NCBI GenBank assembly: GCA_002314755.1
Contig: DCHC01000037.1
Location: 1-54,360, forward strand
Direction of reading: 5' to 3'
DNA: 54,360 nt
Source: Faecalibacterium sp. UBA1762
GTDB lineage: Bacteria > Bacillota > Clostridia > Oscillospirales > Ruminococcaceae
Shown: positions 45,496 through 54,036 of the stretch, piece after piece
Numbering within the stretch: position 1 is the first letter of the stretch
How the letters are laid out: every line of letters begins with the position of its first letter
Translations under genes and position numbers: made by a program
Notes under the pieces: model-generated
Told to the model about the DNA's origin: nothing
The model's database searches: none
What the model saw: only the letters and a program-made list of their open reading frames with translations

Positions 45496-45519
45496 TGCCC
45501 AAAGGGGGGCTTGTATCCA

Positions 45520-46410
45520 ATGCATTATCCTATTCTGCTACTCTGTTCCATTCTCCTTGCCATCGGCAATAATCTGCTGCTTCACGGGTTTCGCAACCGG
45601 GGACTTCGCGGCATGGGGGATGTTCTCTTTTTCAACGCGGCTGTTTCCGCAATTTGGATTGTGATTTTACTGCCCGTGCAGGGGTTTTCTCCAATCAGCG
45701 TCGCCTCCTTCGGTTGGGGCGCGGCCTACGGTACCGTGACGGCTGTGTTTCTTTTGTGCAAAATGCAGGCCATGAGTACCGGTCCGGTATCGGTGACCTC
45801 CTTTGTGGGCTGCTCCTCGCTGCTGGTTTCCACTGCATTCGGTATTCTTTTCTTTCGGGAGAAAATCACGGTGCTGCAGCTTGTGGGGGTAGCACTGCTG
45901 CTTTGCGCACTTTTTCTCACGGTATCCCCCAAAGCTTCCGGTGCCCAAAAGGGCTGGAAGCTGTGGTGCGGGCTGTTCTTTCTGTGCGCCGGCGGGGTGG
46001 GTATTGTTTTTAAGCTTTTCGGCGCCTCGGCCGATGCGCAGAATGTTGATAGTATGATGCTGTGTGCAGCCACGGTATCCTGTGTGCTATTTCTCGCCGT
46101 CGGCGGGCTGCTCTCCCGTAAACAGCAGGGAACGGCACCAAGGCTACCCAAAAACGCCCTTCCTTTTTTGCTGGGGTGTGGCCTTGTCAGCTGTATTTAT
46201 AACCGGCTGAATATTTCTTTGAGTGCTGCTCTGCCCAGCATTGTCTTTTTCCCCGTATTCAACGGTGCCGTCATACTGGGTGCTTCGCTGCTGGCCTCGC
46301 TGCTCTTTCGGGAAAAGCTTCAAAAGCAGCAGCTTTTGGGGCTGGCTCTCGGTTCGGCGGCGCTGCTGCTGGCCGCGGGCGTGATCGATGGTATCCTAAA
46401 GCTTATGTAA
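45520..46410 (+). CDS. DMT/EamA-family transporter
   Basis: Start ATG 45520 (MHYPILLLCSILLAIGNNLL) after an AAAGGGGGG site; 296 residues in ten membrane segments arranged as two five-helix repeats. VSVTSFVGCSSLLVSTAFGI LFFREKITVLQL and the later FNGAVILGASLLASLLFREK LQKQQLLG are the two copies of the EamA end motif (LFFREK/LFREK). These carriers move small metabolites such as sugars, amino acids or nucleotide-sugars across the membrane. As first gene of the operon it may import the glycoside or export a by-product. It is the only membrane transporter in the sugar-use half of this window. Confidence 0.85.
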   Translation: MHYPILLLCSILLAIGNNLLLHGFRNRGLRGMGDVLFFNAAVSAIWIVILLPVQGFSPISVASFGWGAAYGTVTAVFLLCKMQAMSTGPVSVTSFVGCSSLLVSTAFGILFFREKITVLQLVGVALLLCALFLTVSPKASGAQKGWKLWCGLFFLCAGGVGIVFKLFGASADAQNVDSMMLCAATVSCVLFLAVGGLLSRKQQGTAPRLPKNALPFLLGCGLVSCIYNRLNISLSAALPSIVFFPVFNGAVILGASLLASLLFREKLQKQQLLGLALGSAALLLAAGVIDGILKLM

Positions 46411-46432
46411 TATCACGAAAGGACTGATTTTT

Positions 46433-47209
46433 ATGTCAAGACTAATTGCTTCTACCATGACCCACTCCACCCTTTCCCTTGCCCAAACGCTGGAAAAGCT
46501 GAAGGCAGCGGGCTTTCAGAAAGTGGAACTATGCTCTGCCGGCGCGATTGCCCCTCATTTGGATGTGACCAACATCACCACCTCTCTGGTAAAGGAAACG
46601 GCAAAGATTATCCGCGCCTCCGGCATGGAGATCCACTGTATCAATATCGGTGGTAACTACACCCTTGCCCAGATGGAGCTGGTCTATATGCTTGCTGGGC
46701 AGGTGGGTGCAACGCTGGTCACCTATTCCTGCGGCTCTCCTGCAGAAGGTGTCTCCGAGGAGGATCAGCTTCGCCGCCATGCGGATTTCAATTCCCGGCT
46801 TGCCGACCTGGGGGAGGCGTACGGCGTCATCTGCTCCATCGAGGCCCCCCACAAGCTGTCTCTTGCCTCCACCACCGAGGCAGTCGACCGCTACTGGGCC
46901 ATGCAAGATGACCGGGTCAAGCTGACGTTTGACCCCGCCCATATTGTCTTTGCCGGAGAGGATATGCCGGCACTGGCAAAGCGTTATATACCCCGGATGG
47001 TGCATTCGCATCTACGGGACGCCATGCCCGGAAACTCCCTAATGCGCTACGGTGAGGGGCAGATTGATTTCGGTGCTTATCTGTCGCTGCTCAAAGAAGG
47101 TGGATATTCCGGCTTTTTCTCCATGGAATACCCGTCGGAATCCGCCGAGGATGCCGAAGAAAAACTCGCCTCTTCCGTCCGCTTTTTGTCACAGTTCGAT
47201 TTTACGTAA
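46433..47209 (+). CDS. Sugar phosphate isomerase/epimerase-like TIM barrel (AP-endonuclease 2 fold)
   Basis: 258 residues, AAAGGA ribosome site. The metal ligands of the xylose-isomerase-like family are visible in order: Glu in VICSIEAPHKLSL, Asp and His in VKLTFDPAHIVFAG, His in MVHSHLRDAM, and Glu in FFSMEYPSES. N-terminal KLKAAGFQKVELCS is the usual first barrel repeat. Members isomerise or epimerise keto/aldo sugars or cleave 3-keto-glycosides. Placed between a DMT carrier and two Gfo/Idh proteins, it probably acts on an oxidised sugar intermediate. Substrate unknown. Confidence 0.85.
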   Translation: MSRLIASTMTHSTLSLAQTLEKLKAAGFQKVELCSAGAIAPHLDVTNITTSLVKETAKIIRASGMEIHCINIGGNYTLAQMELVYMLAGQVGATLVTYSCGSPAEGVSEEDQLRRHADFNSRLADLGEAYGVICSIEAPHKLSLASTTEAVDRYWAMQDDRVKLTFDPAHIVFAGEDMPALAKRYIPRMVHSHLRDAMPGNSLMRYGEGQIDFGAYLSLLKEGGYSGFFSMEYPSESAEDAEEKLASSVRFLSQFDFT

Positions 47210-47235
47210 GCTTGCCGAGAAAGGAGAAAATCGCT

Positions 47236-48339
47236 ATGAAAAAAGTGAAAACCGCAGTTGTGGGTCTTCACCGCGGAGCGCTGCTTGCCCAGTTTATGCA
47301 GAAATATGTGGATACGCTGGAGCTTGTAGCCGTGGCGGATCTAGATAAAGAGCTTGCCGACAAATTTGCATTGGAACATAATGTGCCTGCCGTCTACTAC
47401 TCTTTGGATGATGTCCTTGCCACCAATGTAGAGGCCGTTGTGCTGGCCACCCCCATTACCGACCACGCCAATCACACCATTCAGGCGCTGGGCGCCGGCA
47501 AGCACGTGCTCAGCGAGGTGATCTGTGCCACATCCATCGCGGATTGCCAACGTATTGCCAACGCCGTGAAATCCTCCGGCAAAAAATATATGATGGAAGA
47601 AAACTACTGTTACTATCTCCCGCTGACCATTGTACAGAACCTGATCAAGGCAGGCCTCTTTGGCGAGATGTACTACGGAGAAAGCGATTATCTGATGGAT
47701 TTCCAGGCCCGTCCGGGCTTTCCTGACGGCTTGGATGGCTGGCGCAAGCAGGTCTATTTCGGCCGCCACGGACACCCCTACATCACCCACTCACTGGGGC
47801 CTGTTTGCTATACCATGGGCAGCGATATTCAAACCGTCTCGTGTCTGGGTGCCGGAAAATATGAGGGTCTTGTCGCCGACAAGACCTGCGTGCTGATGAT
47901 GCAAACACAGGATGGCGGCATGATCCGGCTGCGCAACAGCTTTATCTGCGCCCGCCCGGATCTGTACACCTACTACAGTGTACAGGGTACCAAGGGTTGT
48001 TATCAGGGCTCCTCCGGCGGCACCGATACCCACAAGGTGCATATTCGCGGCATCTGCGGCGCTAACGAGTGGCGAGATGTGTACGACTTTAAGGGTCTTC
48101 TCCCCAAGGAGTGGGACATCATCCCAGAGGGTTTTGACTACCGGGAGGACAACGGCACAAAATTCTTTGACAGCGGTACGCCGCTGCTGCTGCAGGCCTT
48201 TGGTCGGGCAATTCTCACCGATACCGAGCCGCCGATCAGTGCCAAGCGCTCGCTGAACTGGACAGCAGCCGGGATCCTGTCCGAGCAGTCTCTTCTGCAG
48301 GGCGGAGAGCCGATTACCATTCCCGATTTCGGTCTGTAA
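47236..48339 (+). CDS. Gfo/Idh/MocA-family NAD(P)-dependent enzyme, GH109-like (copy 1)
   Basis: Start ATG 47236 with AAAGGAG, 9 nt spacing; 367 residues. The Rossmann domain starts KKVKTAVVGLHRGALLAQFM, a variant of GxGxxG. The family's EKP motif is replaced by SEV (GKHVLSEVICAT). KYMMEENYCYYLPLTIVQNL, GWRKQVYFGRHGHPYITHSL and GPV follow. This SEV / MMxENxxY / YxTHxLGP pattern resembles GH109-type NAD-dependent glycosidases more than classical dehydrogenases. It may oxidise a sugar C3-OH as part of glycoside cleavage. It is paralogous to the next gene. Confidence 0.85.
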   Translation: MKKVKTAVVGLHRGALLAQFMQKYVDTLELVAVADLDKELADKFALEHNVPAVYYSLDDVLATNVEAVVLATPITDHANHTIQALGAGKHVLSEVICATSIADCQRIANAVKSSGKKYMMEENYCYYLPLTIVQNLIKAGLFGEMYYGESDYLMDFQARPGFPDGLDGWRKQVYFGRHGHPYITHSLGPVCYTMGSDIQTVSCLGAGKYEGLVADKTCVLMMQTQDGGMIRLRNSFICARPDLYTYYSVQGTKGCYQGSSGGTDTHKVHIRGICGANEWRDVYDFKGLLPKEWDIIPEGFDYREDNGTKFFDSGTPLLLQAFGRAILTDTEPPISAKRSLNWTAAGILSEQSLLQGGEPITIPDFGL

Positions 48340-48359
48340 CCACGAAAGGAGTCACTGAT

Positions 48360-49496
48360 ATGAAAAAACTGAAACTTGGTGTTGTGGGGCTCAGTCGCGG
48401 ACACGCCCACGCCCTCAGTGCCCTGAAAGCCGATAACATACAGCTTGTCGCCGTGTGTGATATTGACCGACAAAGAGCAGATGAATGCGCCACCCTATAC
48501 GGAGAAGGCATCAAGGTCTATTACGACCACCGGGAGCTTCTTGCTGACCCCGAGGTGGAGGCCGTAGTGATGGCGACCCCCATCGACGTTCACGCCCAGA
48601 CGGTAGTGGATGCCCTGGAGGCAGGCAAACATGTTCTTAGTGAGGTGATCGTCGCCACCACCATTGACGATATTTATCGCATTGGAGAAGCCATCAAAAA
48701 AAGCGGCAAAACCTATATGATGGCCGAAAACTATTGCTATATCCGACCGCTTTTGATTGTGGAAAACCTGATTCGGCAGGGAAAGCTGGGCGATATTTAC
48801 TATGCCGAGAGCGATTACCTAAAGGATTTTCAGGAGTATCATCCTAATTTCCCCAACATCGGCGGCTGGCGGCAGAAGACCTATTTCGGCCGTCGCGGAC
48901 ACCCTTACATCACCCATACCCTAGGCCCGCTGCTGCACATTATGGATGAACAGATTGCTACAGTCAGCTGCATGGCAGCCGGTCGCTCCTTTGACATGGT
49001 AGCCGATAACACCGCCACCCTGATGCTGGAAACCAACAAGGGGCATCTCATCCGTCTGCGCTCCAGCTTTGTCTCCCCCCGGCCGGACAATGTGACCTAC
49101 TACAGCTTTCAGGGTACCGAGGGCTGCTACCAGGCTCCCCAGGGTCCGCAGGATTACCATAAGCTTTACATCCGGGGTATCAGTCGTCAGGGTGGTTGGA
49201 ACGCGCCCGGTGGCTGGAATAATGTTTACGAGTTTAAGGATACCGTCCCCGAGGAGTGGAAGAAATACTGGAACCCCGAGGACTACCCCGCCGATTTAAA
49301 GGATAATGACACCTATGAGCTGTATGACAGCGGTCTTTTAATGATGCAGGAGAAATTCGCCGACTGTATCCTAAACGGTACCCCGGTACCGGTATCCTTT
49401 GAGGATGCTGCCAACTGGACCGCCGCAGGTTTGCTCTCCGCCGATTCCGTGAATGCCGGCTCCAAGCCCATTTTCGTGCCGTCTTTCAAACTGTAA
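48360..49496 (+). CDS. Gfo/Idh/MocA-family NAD(P)-dependent enzyme, GH109-like (copy 2)
   Basis: 378 residues, GAAAGGAG before ATG 48360, 20 nt after copy 1. It shares with copy 1 the start VVGLSRGHAHALSALK, SEV in place of EKP (KHVLSEVIVATT), YMMAENYCYIRPLLIVENLI and FGRRGHPYITHTLGPLLH, plus the stretch around ATVSCMAAGR and YYSFQGTEGCYQA. The two are a tandem duplication that has diverged. Copy 2 has a longer C-terminal part (EEWKKYWNPEDYPADLKDND). Perhaps the pair forms a hetero-oligomer or handles two sugars. Last gene of the operon, followed by a terminator. Confidence 0.85.
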   Translation: MKKLKLGVVGLSRGHAHALSALKADNIQLVAVCDIDRQRADECATLYGEGIKVYYDHRELLADPEVEAVVMATPIDVHAQTVVDALEAGKHVLSEVIVATTIDDIYRIGEAIKKSGKTYMMAENYCYIRPLLIVENLIRQGKLGDIYYAESDYLKDFQEYHPNFPNIGGWRQKTYFGRRGHPYITHTLGPLLHIMDEQIATVSCMAAGRSFDMVADNTATLMLETNKGHLIRLRSSFVSPRPDNVTYYSFQGTEGCYQAPQGPQDYHKLYIRGISRQGGWNAPGGWNNVYEFKDTVPEEWKKYWNPEDYPADLKDNDTYELYDSGLLMMQEKFADCILNGTPVPVSFEDAANWTAAGLLSADSVNAGSKPIFVPSFKL

Positions 49497-49516
49497 AAGC
49501 AGCTCACAAAAAAGAG

Positions 49517-49571
49517 AAAAGTCCCGGTGCTGTAGCAGAAAAAACTGCGCAAAACAGTCACCGAGGCTTTT
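49517..49571. terminator. Bidirectional terminator between convergent operons
   Basis: AAAAGTCCCGGTG (49517-49529) pairs with CACCGAGGCTTTT (49559-49571), with two imperfect positions and further inner pairing (CTGT/ACAG). On the minus strand it is followed by CTCTTTTTTG, on the plus strand by CTTAC after TTTT. It separates the Gfo/Idh genes from the metallophosphoesterase gene. Confidence 0.65.
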
Positions 49572-49605
49572 CTTACTTTGCGGGATCATTCCATACCGCC
49601 TGTTC

Positions 49606-50595
49606 TTATAAATCGTGGACATAAAGATACTCCGTATTGACAATGCCGGGGTTCGCTTTGGATACTGTGATTAACCTGGCACCGTTTGAAGGGAAATCGT
49701 ACTTGCAGGGATACATGCAGCCACAGTAGCCCATTTTGATGCCGCAGTATTCACCGTCACAAGTATTGGGGTGATCATGCCCAAAGAAAAGCCCCTTTAC
49801 ATCGTCACGCTCAATAATTGCAGAAAACAGGCCCGAATTGATGGTGGACGGACAAAAATCAGTGAGATCTGCAGCGCCGGTTCGTTTTGTCTCCTCAGGA
49901 TGGTCCATAATCATTGCAAATTCTGGTAAAGGAATATGAAAGAACATCTGGCCCGGAATCTTTCTGCCAAAAGCTTTTTCGATTTTTTCTGAGGTTTCGT
50001 AGTACCAGTGAATTTGACTGTGACGGATAAAGGAGAAATAACTTGCAGTTGGGTCAATACGGCAATCCGGCATCCGCGCGGCCTGCCAAATATTAGGGCG
50101 TATTTCATCCATTCTGTCGTTTGAATCCAGCAGCCAAACCAAAAAGGAGGGTTCTGAGCCGTCGTAAACAGGAAGCACACAGTTCCCAATGCCATATACC
50201 CCCTCTTCACTATCTTTTGTGATGCAGTAGGGGAATTCCTTGTATAGCTCCATAACCTCCGGACGCTTTAGTGAAAACAGACCGAATTCGGGAAGCTCTT
50301 CACTGTCATGATTGCCGAACACATGACACCAGGGGATGTGACGGTCCTCGAAAGGTTTGGTTAACTGTGTCAGATAGCTGCGGTATATATTGACGTCATT
50401 CATACCCCAACCATTGTCACCTAATAACACAATAAGGGAGGGGGCCGTCTTGTCGATTAGTTTTTCAATACTTTCCACAGCTTCCGGAATCACAGTATTC
50501 TGCTGTTGGACATCAGAGATGACAAGAATACGGAATTCATCTAAGGGGTTATAGGTTAACTGTATTTTTTGTGTGCCAAAAGAAAAACCATTCAT
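49606..50595 (-). CDS. Calcineurin-like metallophosphoesterase
   Basis: 329 residues, AAAGGATG ribosome site. Metal-binding motifs in order: RILVISDVQQ (normal DxH, here D-V-Q), IVLLGDNGWG (GD), VFGNHDSEE (GNHD), HIPLPEF and FFGHDHPNT (GHxH-like). The replacement of the first histidine by Gln is seen in part of the family, notably enzymes acting on sugar or lipid phosphates. No signal peptide or anchor. It is the last gene of the leftward AbfA-type operon, 121 nt after the URO-D-like gene. A role in releasing phosphate from a sugar phosphate or phosphodiester is possible. Confidence 0.85.
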   Translation of the reverse strand: MNGFSFGTQKIQLTYNPLDEFRILVISDVQQQNTVIPEAVESIEKLIDKTAPSLIVLLGDNGWGMNDVNIYRSYLTQLTKPFEDRHIPWCHVFGNHDSEELPEFGLFSLKRPEVMELYKEFPYCITKDSEEGVYGIGNCVLPVYDGSEPSFLVWLLDSNDRMDEIRPNIWQAARMPDCRIDPTASYFSFIRHSQIHWYYETSEKIEKAFGRKIPGQMFFHIPLPEFAMIMDHPEETKRTGAADLTDFCPSTINSGLFSAIIERDDVKGLFFGHDHPNTCDGEYCGIKMGYCGCMYPCKYDFPSNGARLITVSKANPGIVNTEYLYVHDL

Positions 50596-50716
50596 AATAA
50601 CATCCTTTCATACAGATAGCAGACAACGGAATCGCTCTTATCCCAGTTCTTGGGTTTTCTCTTTTAAAACCCATAAACCCTTCGCAATTTGAAAACCGCG
50701 ATATGCGGATATACTG

Positions 50717-51733
50717 TTACCAAAGCAGAACGCATCGCTTTCCGCCCTCGGTTATCTCAAGGGCTTTTTCCTCAGTCACTTCTCTTGTGGTTTCTTCATT
50801 GAAATACACATACAGAATTTGGTCCTTACGACCTTTTTCATAATAGGTTTTCAGCTGGTCGGTAGCCGGGCCGTTGACCTGAAAAGCTTTGACCAAGGGA
50901 TCCTTACTCCAATACGGAAGATGCTGCGTATGGTTTCCGCAAAGATGATACATTCCGCCCTTTTTGTAGACGGAGAAAATTCTGTCATCAAATTCCTCGA
51001 TGAACTCTTTGTATAGCTCGCCCGAAATCAAATGGGTAGAACACCCACACATCTGACCGTAGCCTCTGGGTTGGCAGCGCACTGCCATACAGACATTCTG
51101 AAACTGTTCCTCCGGAATGGTTTTCAGGTACCATTCATGCATCTGAACCAGAGTGTCTGTCACCACGCTTAAATCCCGCCGCAGCCCATCCGGGTTCTCA
51201 TAGAAAGCGACCAAAGCTTCTTCTTTGTAAAGGTTAAAAAGTTGATTCCAGGGTTCTCCCAATACCTGTGTCGTAAAGAAAGGCAGTTTCACGCCGGAAT
51301 TCACCATAGCCAGTGTCAGCTCCTGGGCCATTTTCCAAGTTTCGTTATGGCACAGATCCGGAACAGGTAGCTCTCCGATTTTGTTTTTCAAGCCGTTCTT
51401 CCAGAATAGCTCTCCGTCAGAATACAATTCCGAACCGAATACACGGTCTGTGAAATGGACCCCATATAGCCATTTCTCAAGGCCGAGCGGGTGAAACACT
51501 TTTCGGTCCAGTATCTCCTCTGCGTGTTCCGAAAGATTAGTGAGACTCTCCTCCACCCACTTTTCAGGTTCCTTATAGGCGTCCGCATTACTTTCCCCAA
51601 TGATTCCTCTTAGGTAAAAGGGTGATTCCAGGGTTTCTCCGCGATAGAGCCTTTCCAATCGATCCATATGGTATTCACGTGCTTTGATCAGATCCGGATC
51701 ATTTAAAATATGAATAACATCCTGTGTCATCAT
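50717..51733 (-). CDS. Uroporphyrinogen decarboxylase-like (URO-D superfamily) protein
   Basis: Start ATG 51733 (MMTQDVIHILNDPDLIKARE), GGAGG 6 nt upstream; 338 residues, the length of HemE/MtaA-type TIM barrels. VNSGVKLPFFTTQVLGEPWN, CGCSTHLISGELYKEFIEEF and GGMYHLCGNHTQHLPYWSKD resemble URO-D-family methyltransferase-like members, including the late His-Cys region (HLCGNHT) where methyltransferases bind zinc. It is not a heme enzyme by context: it sits 79 nt downstream of an arabinofuranosidase with no porphyrin genes. A methyl transfer or sugar-related role is possible. A fragment of a close homologue remains at about 44270-44320. Confidence 0.72.
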   Translation of the reverse strand: MMTQDVIHILNDPDLIKAREYHMDRLERLYRGETLESPFYLRGIIGESNADAYKEPEKWVEESLTNLSEHAEEILDRKVFHPLGLEKWLYGVHFTDRVFGSELYSDGELFWKNGLKNKIGELPVPDLCHNETWKMAQELTLAMVNSGVKLPFFTTQVLGEPWNQLFNLYKEEALVAFYENPDGLRRDLSVVTDTLVQMHEWYLKTIPEEQFQNVCMAVRCQPRGYGQMCGCSTHLISGELYKEFIEEFDDRIFSVYKKGGMYHLCGNHTQHLPYWSKDPLVKAFQVNGPATDQLKTYYEKGRKDQILYVYFNEETTREVTEEKALEITEGGKRCVLLW

Positions 51734-51812
51734 CCGTTTCCTCCGTGTAAATAATAAGGGTATCGTAGTTTTGATCAGCGTCAAGTTGTTAAAGGAAATA
51801 TCAATTTATTTA

Positions 51813-53312
51813 TCAACCTTTTCCAAACTGTATCACATTCCAGCTCATCTTACCCAGTAGCAGGTTTTGGGCGTCCTTGGCTGGGGCGATATCCCTGGGT
51901 ACAACATTAAAGGGGGCAAGCTCCGTGTTGACCGCCTTGTTATCCTCGTGGTGGAGCACACTGTGGCGCAGCACCCGCAACCCCTCAAAGGCACGCAAAT
52001 CAGCATTCAGGGCAACATCCTCCCCGGTACGGTTAACCGCAAACAAGGTAACGGTGCCGTCCTCACCCAGCACAGCGGCGGCATCTACATCGGGCACGTC
52101 GGTAAAGTGGGCGGTATCGTGCTTTTCGGTTTGCAAAACGGGCTGCAAAGCAACGCCGTGACCCAGGGCAGCAACCTGCTGCAGGGGGTAGTAGATGGTC
52201 TGTGCCCAGGCGCCGCCTCCGGGACGGGTCATGATGGGGGCAATGACATTGACAAGCTGAGCCATGCAGGCAATCTTGACCCGGTCGGCGTTGCGCAGAA
52301 TGGTAATCAGCATCAAGCCGATCAGCAGGGCATCCTCAAAGTTGTAAACATCCTCCAACAGGGGCAGAGCACGGTCCCAGGCACGCTCTTTGTAAAGGGT
52401 CTGATCCGCATTGTTGGAATGATACCAGACATTGTACTCATCCAGCGACAGATACAGATTTTTCTTACTGTTCTTTTTACCCTTGACGGTGTCGCAGATC
52501 GCGCCCACCGTGTGAATAAAATCCTCCAAGTCTACAGTGGAGGCCAAAAAGTCGTCGGTATCCCCAAAGGAGTTGCCGTAGTACCGATGCAGCGAGACAT
52601 AGTCAATATTGTCGTAGCATTCGTTCAGTACGGTGTACTCCCATTCGCCGAAGGTGGGCATAACACGGGTGGAGGAGCCGCAGGCCACCGTCTCGATGGT
52701 GTCATCTGCCATCTTCATCATTTTAGAGGCCTCGTTAGCAATGCGACCATATTCGTAGGCGGTTTTGGCGCCCATCTGCCAGGGGCCGTCCATCTCGTTG
52801 CCAAGGCACCACAGCTTAATGCCGAAGGGATCCTCCGCGCCGTTTTTCCGCCGCAGATCAGACAGATAGCTGCCCTTTGGGTGGTTGCTATATTCCACCA
52901 CATCCCGGGCCTCCATAACACCACGGGTGCCCAAGTTGACCGCATACATCACATTGGTATCTGCCTTTTTTGCCCAGGAGCAGAACTCGTGAAGACCGAC
53001 GGTGTTGGGCTCGGTGGTTTTCCAGGCAAGGTCCAACCGGGTGGGACGGTTTTCCACCGGGCCGACGGAATCCTCCCACCGAAAACCGGAGACAAAGTTG
53101 CCGCCGGGGTAGCGTACCACCGGCACCCTCAATTCCTGTACCAGACGCAGCACATCCGTGCGAAAACCCTCTTTGTCAGCAGAGGGGTGCTCCGGCTCGT
53201 AAATGCCGGTGTACACTGCTCTGCCCAGATGCTCGATAAAGGAGCCGTAAATGCGCTTATCGATGGGGGCGATTCGGTAATCCTTATCCAAAATCAGCTT
53301 TGCCTGTTTCAT
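51813..53312 (-). CDS. abfA: GH51 alpha-L-arabinofuranosidase (AbfA type)
   Basis: Start ATG 53312 (MKQAKLILDKDYRIAPIDKR) with AAAGAGG upstream; 499 residues, the normal size. YGSFIEHLGRAVYTGIYEPE and VVRYPGGNFVSGFRWEDSVG are canonical GH51 stretches. E173 in WCLGNEMDGPWQM is the acid/base and E292 in LSLDEYNVWYH the nucleophile. No signal peptide, so intracellular; it removes terminal arabinofuranose from arabinan or arabinoxylan oligosaccharides. It heads a leftward operon with the URO-D-like protein and the phosphoesterase, driven by a perfect consensus promoter. Confidence 0.97.
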   Translation of the reverse strand: MKQAKLILDKDYRIAPIDKRIYGSFIEHLGRAVYTGIYEPEHPSADKEGFRTDVLRLVQELRVPVVRYPGGNFVSGFRWEDSVGPVENRPTRLDLAWKTTEPNTVGLHEFCSWAKKADTNVMYAVNLGTRGVMEARDVVEYSNHPKGSYLSDLRRKNGAEDPFGIKLWCLGNEMDGPWQMGAKTAYEYGRIANEASKMMKMADDTIETVACGSSTRVMPTFGEWEYTVLNECYDNIDYVSLHRYYGNSFGDTDDFLASTVDLEDFIHTVGAICDTVKGKKNSKKNLYLSLDEYNVWYHSNNADQTLYKERAWDRALPLLEDVYNFEDALLIGLMLITILRNADRVKIACMAQLVNVIAPIMTRPGGGAWAQTIYYPLQQVAALGHGVALQPVLQTEKHDTAHFTDVPDVDAAAVLGEDGTVTLFAVNRTGEDVALNADLRAFEGLRVLRHSVLHHEDNKAVNTELAPFNVVPRDIAPAKDAQNLLLGKMSWNVIQFGKG

Positions 53313-53369
53313 CTGTCCAAACCTCTTTCCCTTTTTCTGTACAAGTCGCATGCGTGCCTTGCTGCCCTC

Positions 53370-53398
53370 ATTATAGCGATAGATTCTGCGGGTGTCAA
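53370..53398 (-). promoter_or_regulatory. Perfect sigma-A consensus promoter of abfA
   Basis: On the minus strand TTGACA (53393-53398) and TATAAT (53370-53375) are separated by exactly 17 bp. The start of transcription would be near 53363, about 50 nt before the ATG. An 8-bp palindrome CGCATGCG (53347-53354) just downstream could be an operator. Confidence 0.8.
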
Positions 53399-53599
53399 TT
53401 GGTATCTTTACCCCATGCCTGAGGCAGTACTTCCTCGCTTTTGAAGAAAAATGATTTTAAAAAACAATATTTGTCCATTATTTCTTTCGTCTATCCGGTA
53501 GGAGAAATTTACCAATCCACAGCACCATTTACAGTGTAGCATACATCCTTGCTGAGGGGCAATAAAAACTACTACTTTATTATACGAGGAGACAGGAAA

Positions 53600-53944
53600 A
53601 TGGAACTGAATTACACGAGAAACGGAGACTACTTTCTCCCGGACATCAAGATTGGAGTACATCGCTCTATCAGTCACTACGGAATGCTTCACAAGGCGTA
53701 TCTGGAGCAGTTTCGCCCGGCGCTTTACAACGAGCTGGTGCTTTCGGAAAAGCTTTACGAACGCTGTGCGGAGGTCGAGGAAGCCGCAAGGAACCGTCTG
53801 AATGTCATCATCCCTCAGATAGCGAAGCAATACGGTGTGGACGAAAAGCTCAAGGCGGAAAATCAGATGCTCTGGGTCGGGCGTATGAACATGATCCGTC
53901 ACATGGCGGAGGAAAGCGTGAAAATGGAGCTGGTGTACTGCTGA
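53600..53944 (+). CDS. tnpV: TnpV-like transposon-encoded protein
   Basis: Start ATG 53600 (MELNYTRNGDYFLPDIKIGV) after GAGGAGACAGGAAA; 114 residues. The N-terminus and YGMLHKAYLEQFRPALYNEL, followed by LSEKLYERCAEVEEAARNRL, match the small helical TnpV family found in clostridial mobilisable transposons and integrated elements. Its biochemical role is not known; it is a good marker of mobile DNA. No recombinase lies inside the window, so the element would continue to the right. Confidence 0.75.
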   Translation: MELNYTRNGDYFLPDIKIGVHRSISHYGMLHKAYLEQFRPALYNELVLSEKLYERCAEVEEAARNRLNVIIPQIAKQYGVDEKLKAENQMLWVGRMNMIRHMAEESVKMELVYC

Positions 53945-54036
53945 CGCAAACAAGTTTACATTTTCCGACTACCATAATTTCAATGGATATGGTACAATAG
54001 CAATCAGATAATGATGTACGAACGGGAGAAATGACG

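Noticed and set aside
51867..53444. Long plus-strand open frame (525 codons) opposite abfA
   Set aside because: It is the antisense of a clear GH51 gene with all catalytic motifs; its translation is low-complexity and has no recognisable domain.
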